DNA of 64,000 nucleotides, taken from Planococcus lenghuensis (GTDB lineage Bacteria; Bacillota; Bacilli; Bacillales_A; Planococcaceae). Under the pieces are notes generated by a model. The model had not been told where the DNA came from, ran no database searches, and saw nothing but the letters and a program-made list of their open reading frames with translations. The stretch lies in assembly GCF_001999905.1 (NCBI RefSeq), contig NZ_CP019640.1, forward strand, positions 3,576,001 through 3,640,000. Direction: 5' to 3'. Made by a program: the position numbers and the translations under genes. Of the stretch, positions 60,698 to 64,000 are shown piece by piece. Numbering within the stretch: the first letter of the stretch is position 1; every line of letters starts with the position of its first letter.

Positions 60698-61027
60698 ATG
60701 CGGCCGTTGGCAACAATGGAATCCGTTGAAACTTTTATTCAGCGGGAAGGATTGAATTTTCTCTATGTTCTGCGTCCCGGCTGAGGAGTCTGTCATGCAC
60801 TGCTTCCTCAGGTTGAGGAAGTGATGGACGGTTACCCCCGCATCCGGACAGCGACGGTGGATGCGGAACAGATCGAAGAACTGGCTGGACTTCTGTCCCT
60901 CTTCACGGTGCCGGTTTTAATTTTATTTGTGGATGGAAAAGAAATGCTGCGGGAAGCCCGGTTTGTGCATATTGAGGAGTTTCACCGGAAAATCGGCAGA
61001 CTCTATGAAGGCTATTTTTCCGAATAA
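60698..61027 (+). CDS. Thioredoxin-like protein (YdfQ-type) with in-frame TGA at the first active-site Cys: selenoprotein candidate or pseudogene
   Basis: Reading from ATG 60698 (GAAAGGGGG upstream), the frame gives MRPLATMESVETFIQ, NFLYVLRPG, then TGA (60782-60784), then GVCHALLPQVEEVMDGYP and on to FTVPVLILFVDGKEMLREARFVHIEEF, ending at 61027: 110 codons, the length of YdfQ-like thioredoxins. Relatives have CGVC here, so the TGA occupies exactly the position of the first redox Cys; decoding as selenocysteine would give UGVC. The frame is otherwise intact and codon use normal. The convergent neighbour is mnmH, a selenium-dependent tRNA gene. A nonsense mutation (TGC or TGT to TGA) is the alternative; a shorter product from ATG 60821 would lack the active site. 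Confidence 0.7.
60781..60821 (+). promoter_or_regulatory. Hairpin pair at the in-frame TGA (candidate SECIS-like structure)
   Basis: CTGAGGA (60781-60787, containing the TGA) pairs perfectly with TCCTCAG (60805-60811), enclosing 17 bases. The same right arm can instead pair as CTTCCTCA / TGAGGAAG (60803-60821) around a 3-base loop. A bacterial SECIS element lies directly 3' of its UGA, so position fits, but no known SelB loop consensus was identified with confidence. Confidence 0.35.
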
Positions 61028-61028
61028 A

Positions 61029-61054
61029 AAAAGGGGCGCCATAGCGTCCCTTTT
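61029..61054. terminator. Bidirectional terminator between the thioredoxin-like gene and mnmH
   Basis: AAAAGGGGCGC / GCGTCCCTTTT stem with one mismatch, A/T runs on both sides. Confidence 0.65.
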
Positions 61055-61065
61055 ACCTTTTATGT

Positions 61066-62109
61066 CTACTTGTTATTTACCAAAGTTGGGAGAGTTTCTT
61101 TCACAGCTGCTGCCGCTTCTTCAACGTTATCTGCTTTCAATACGGTCTTCTCCGCCTTGGGCAACTGGCTGCCTTTATGTTCGTACCGTGAATCGTAATA
61201 CCCCTCCAGCAGCGACCGTACCGCTGAAGCGAAGTCACCGCTCCAGAGATCTTCTTCAATCTGGTTTGCGACAGGCGTATGCATGCGGGTGCGAATCCGG
61301 TTGAATGCCTGGATGCATTCCTGCTGGTACTTCTCTGGCTGATAATCTGCCAGAATGATGCCGATACGTTCATCAATCGGCAAGTCGATGATCAATTGCG
61401 GGCTTTGCTCTTTCAATTCCTGCAAAAACTGCGGCATCACAATTTTGCCGATCCGGCTGCTTTCCGCTTCGAACAGGACGTAAGGCGAGTCCTTGAGCTG
61501 GCGCAGCCGCTCAGCAAGCAGCGCGTCGAATTTTTTCTGGTTATTCGGCCGGTCTCCGATATGTCCGAAGATTGATCCTTTATGGCCGGCCATACCTTCC
61601 AGGTCAATGACCGGATACCCTTCCTGCTCCAGCATCTTCAATACTCTTGTTTTCCCGGAACCGGTCAGCCCGTTCAGTACCGCAGCCTTGAATGGCACTT
61701 TAAACTGCTCCAGTTCATTAACGACCCATTTCCGGTAAGCCCGTACGCCGCCTTCAAGCCGCTGGACACGCAAACCCATTAAGTCAAGCATTGTGGCAGC
61801 CGTCTTGCTGCGCATGCCGCCCCGCCAGCAGAACAGCGTAATGTCCCCATCCACTTCCTGGAACTGCCGGATGAATTCGGGCAGTTTAGCAGAGACAATT
61901 TCCAGGCCGCGCTGTTTTGCGGTGTCCGTACCCACTTGTGTATATAACGTGCCGACTTCCGCCCGTTCAGCATCCGTGAACAGCGGAATATTGATGCTGC
62001 CAGGCATCGAAAATTCCTGATACTCAGACGGCGACCGCACATCCACCAACACCATTTTTCCTTCTTCAACAAGTGGCATCAGTTCTTCAATTACTATATT
62101 TTTAACCAT
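61066..62109 (-). CDS. mnmH: tRNA 2-selenouridine synthase
   Basis: 347 residues (SelU/YbbB). Replaces sulfur by selenium, via a geranylated intermediate, at the wobble 2-thiouridine of tRNAs for Lys, Glu and Gln, using selenophosphate from SelD. N-terminal rhodanese domain with DVRSPSEYQEFSMPGSINIPLF and the catalytic Cys in FCWRGGMRSKTAA near residue 95; C-terminal P-loop domain with NGLTGSGKTRVL and DLEGMAGHKGSIFG. ATG 62109 lies five bases after GGAGGG. Its presence implies a selD gene elsewhere in the genome. Convergent with the TGA-containing thioredoxin gene. Confidence 0.95.
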   Translation of the reverse strand: MVKNIVIEELMPLVEEGKMVLVDVRSPSEYQEFSMPGSINIPLFTDAERAEVGTLYTQVGTDTAKQRGLEIVSAKLPEFIRQFQEVDGDITLFCWRGGMRSKTAATMLDLMGLRVQRLEGGVRAYRKWVVNELEQFKVPFKAAVLNGLTGSGKTRVLKMLEQEGYPVIDLEGMAGHKGSIFGHIGDRPNNQKKFDALLAERLRQLKDSPYVLFEAESSRIGKIVMPQFLQELKEQSPQLIIDLPIDERIGIILADYQPEKYQQECIQAFNRIRTRMHTPVANQIEEDLWSGDFASAVRSLLEGYYDSRYEHKGSQLPKAEKTVLKADNVEEAAAAVKETLPTLVNNK

Positions 62110-62317
62110 AATTTCCCTCCAACAGGATCTTGAACCCATCTTGCTATTATACACTAATTCCTGCCGCCCCCCTTATATGCCGATCGGTTCAGTTGCACCC
62201 GGACAGCCCATACGGCTTTTTCATCCAGTCCTCCGCTTCCCCTTATTTCCGTTGCCTTTTGATTGGTAACAGATTACAATTTAAATTATTCTGATAATTA
62301 AATCAAAGGAGGCGTCT

Positions 62318-63289
62318 GTGTTGAAAATAGGTGTATTCACCGTGCTGTTTGCAGATAAAAGCTTCGAGGAAATGCTGAAATATGTCTCGTCGAAAGGAGT
62401 GGAGGCAATCGAACTTGGAACCGGCGGCTATGGCAGCGACGCCCATTGCAACGTGGATGAATTGCTGGGTGACGAAACCGCTCTGCAGCGCTTTCAGCAA
62501 AAAGTCAGCGATCACGGGCTGATGATCAGCGCGCTGAGCTGCCATTCAAATCCGCTCCATCCACAGAAAAAGATTGCAGCGCCTGCCGATGAACTGTTCG
62601 ACAAAACGCTCCGGCTTGCAGCCAAGCTGAGCGTCCCGGTCGTCAATACGTTTTCCGGCTGTCCCGGCGACCATGAAAATGCCCTCTATCCGAACTGGCC
62701 TGTTTCACCTTGGCCGCATGATTTTCAGGAAGTATTGAAATGGCAATGGGAAGAAAAATTAATTCCATACTGGAAAGAAAAAAATGCGCTGGCAGAATCG
62801 CTCAGTGTCAAAATCGGCCTGGAACTGCACGGCGGTTTCTCTGTACATACACCCGCAACGCTGCTGCGGCTTCGGGAAGCCTGCGGTCCAATGATCGGTG
62901 CCAATCTTGATCCAAGCCATATGTGGTGGCAGGGAATCGATCCGGTGGAATCCGTCAAAATACTCGGCCGGGAAGGCGCCATCCATCATTTCCATGCAAA
63001 AGATACAGCCATCGACCAGCAGAACATGAACCGCAACGGGCTGACCGACATGACCGAATACTCGGAAATGCGGGATCGGGCCTGGTATTTCAGGACAGTC
63101 GGTTTCGGGCATGATCAAAAGACCTGGGCTGATATCATTAGCGCGTTGCGCCTGTACGATTACGATTATGTTGTAAGCATTGAACATGAGGATGGTCTCA
63201 TGTCTGTTGACGAAGGCTTTACCAAAGCGGTTGAAAACCTGAAGCCGCTGATCGTAAAAGAGTCCGTCGGGCAAATGTGGTGGTCATAA
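62318..63289 (+). CDS. Sugar phosphate isomerase/epimerase (TIM barrel)
   Basis: 323 residues; AP-endonuclease-2/xylose-isomerase-like barrel. IGVFTVLFADKSFEEMLKYV, AIELGTGGYG, LSCHSNPLHP, GLELHGGFSVH, ANLDPSHMWWQGID, IHHFHAKDT and SIEHEDGLMS supply metal ligands (Glu, Asp, His, Glu). Resembles IolE/IolH/YcjR-like epimerases; the substrate, probably a keto-sugar or inositol derivative, is not defined. GTG start at 62318 behind AAAGGAGG. Monocistronic in this window. Confidence 0.87.
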   Translation: MLKIGVFTVLFADKSFEEMLKYVSSKGVEAIELGTGGYGSDAHCNVDELLGDETALQRFQQKVSDHGLMISALSCHSNPLHPQKKIAAPADELFDKTLRLAAKLSVPVVNTFSGCPGDHENALYPNWPVSPWPHDFQEVLKWQWEEKLIPYWKEKNALAESLSVKIGLELHGGFSVHTPATLLRLREACGPMIGANLDPSHMWWQGIDPVESVKILGREGAIHHFHAKDTAIDQQNMNRNGLTDMTEYSEMRDRAWYFRTVGFGHDQKTWADIISALRLYDYDYVVSIEHEDGLMSVDEGFTKAVENLKPLIVKESVGQMWWS

Positions 63290-63297
63290 GCATTACG

Positions 63298-63337
63298 AAA
63301 AAGCCATGGACGGCTGCCTGCATCCATGGCTTTGTTT
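63298..63337. terminator. Bidirectional terminator
   Basis: AAAGCCATGGA / TCCATGGCTTT, 11-bp stem between the epimerase gene and the convergent glycosyltransferase gene. Confidence 0.75.
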
Positions 63338-64000
63338 TCATTTGCTTTTGGAAGTTTTTTTTCTTGTCAGCTGTTTATTGCGCCGCCGCAGCCCCGGTTT
63401 TACCAGCCGGTCCTCAGTCGGCTCCAGATTCGACAGCACTTGCTTCAATGCTTGTTCTGTCGGCATTTCGATTTCGCTCAAATAACGCGCAATCTGTTTT
63501 TCGAACTTCGCTCTCAGGAGTTCGTCTTCAAGCATTTGCAGCAGTTTGCCGCTGACGACTTCTTTTTCTGTCAGCGGACAGATCAATTGCTCCTGCTTCA
63601 AATACTCCAAGTTTTCCCGTTCCTGTCCCGGCAGTGCATGAACAGTAAAGATCGGCAGCCCTTTGGCCAGCGCTTCGCTTACTGTAATGCCTCCGGGCTT
63701 TGTGATGATGGCATCCGCCTGGTCGTAAAGCTCATTGATTTTTTTGGTTGAGGAAATATACGGGTATACATCGATATTTTTGTAATTCTTGCTTGTCAGC
63801 AATTTATATAACTTCTCGTTTTTCCCGCAGAGCACGGTAAGTGCCATGTCTTCATGGATTTTCGAGATGAATTCTTCAATATTGCCGAGTCCGATATTGC
63901 CCCCTGCCACCAGCAGCCGTTTTCTTTCATTGCCGGATTGCTTCGTTTTCTTCGAAAATATGGGATGGATCGGAATGCCGGTGATTGTCACGCGGTTCTC
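63338..64000 (-). CDS. Glycolipid glycosyltransferase (UgtP/MGDG synthase type), C-terminal part
   Basis: About 220 residues; the N-terminal half lies beyond the right edge. GT28-type C-terminal domain: RVTITGIPIHPIF, LLVAGGNIGLGNIEEF, DVYPYISSTKKINELYDQADAIITKPGG and ITVSEALAKGLPIFTV form the UDP-sugar site. Such enzymes add glucose to diacylglycerol in the membrane, providing glycolipids and the lipoteichoic acid anchor. The C-terminus is basic (RRRNKQLTRKKTSKSK), consistent with membrane association. Confidence 0.88.
   Translation of the reverse strand, partial: ENRVTITGIPIHPIFSKKTKQSGNERKRLLVAGGNIGLGNIEEFISKIHEDMALTVLCGKNEKLYKLLTSKNYKNIDVYPYISSTKKINELYDQADAIITKPGGITVSEALAKGLPIFTVHALPGQERENLEYLKQEQLICPLTEKEVVSGKLLQMLEDELLRAKFEKQIARYLSEIEMPTEQALKQVLSNLEPTEDRLVKPGLRRRNKQLTRKKTSKSK

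Overview
The window looks like chromosome of a mesophilic Gram-positive of the Bacillales, most likely a Planococcaceae relative (Planococcus, Bhargavaea or Sporosarcina-like). This is inferred from Bacillus-type ribosome binding sites, sigma-A promoters, CcpA-type cre sites and protein style. No rRNA, tRNA or CRISPR array was seen. Base composition is moderate (about half GC), except for a clearly AT-rich segment at about 56.1-60.6 kb.

Layout. (1) 1-1.7 kb: xylose-type ABC importer (ATPase cut by the window edge, plus binding lipoprotein). (2) 1.8-14.8 kb: pgi, then on the minus strand an alpha-glucoside phosphorolysis operon: GH65 (YcjT/kojibiose-phosphorylase-like), sugar-binding lipoprotein, two permeases, DUF624, LacI regulator, beta-phosphoglucomutase, second GH65, ROK glucokinase. 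Imported disaccharide would be split to glucose plus beta-glucose-1-phosphate, both brought to glucose-6-phosphate and passed to Pgi. (3) 14.9-19.4 kb: sulfatase module (formylglycine-generating enzyme, cytoplasmic sulfatase, ROK regulator, TauE/SafE exporter). (4) 19.6-29.4 kb: DUF2294 protein, a possible small RNA or leader, an MFS transporter, a TPR-GGDEF protein, a haem-degrading monooxygenase, CstA, and a c-di-GMP-I riboswitch in front of a secreted TIM-barrel-like protein beside a PAS-GAF-GGDEF-EAL protein. (5) 29.7-34.7 kb: ABC exporter and a sigma-factor gene split by an intact IS66-family element with an 8-bp target duplication. (6) 34.8-55.8 kb: mostly housekeeping genes (ggt, proBA, ilvE, CoA Nudix hydrolase, efflux pump, GH10 xylanase, alcohol dehydrogenase, CoA-disulfide reductase), with a catalytically dead NlpC/P60 protein and a 21-bp phased repeat array. 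(7) 56.1-60.6 kb: AT-rich island with a 1076-residue secreted protein (calcium-binding repeats, vWA, alpha/beta hydrolase) followed by a small membrane protein. (8) 60.7-64 kb: a thioredoxin-like gene whose first active-site Cys codon is TGA, convergent with tRNA 2-selenouridine synthase mnmH, then a sugar isomerase/epimerase and a partial glycolipid glycosyltransferase.

Most interesting points: the in-frame TGA at the redox cysteine next to a selenium gene (selenocysteine or nonsense mutation); the secreted vWA-hydrolase protein with its small membrane partner; the phased TTACTTGCGAA array present at two convergent-gene junctions; the NlpC/P60 pseudoenzyme; the riboswitch whose own P1 strand appears to compete with a hairpin over the ribosome binding site; and the sulfatase module whose maturation enzyme carries a substrate-like CSASR peptide at its own N-terminus.
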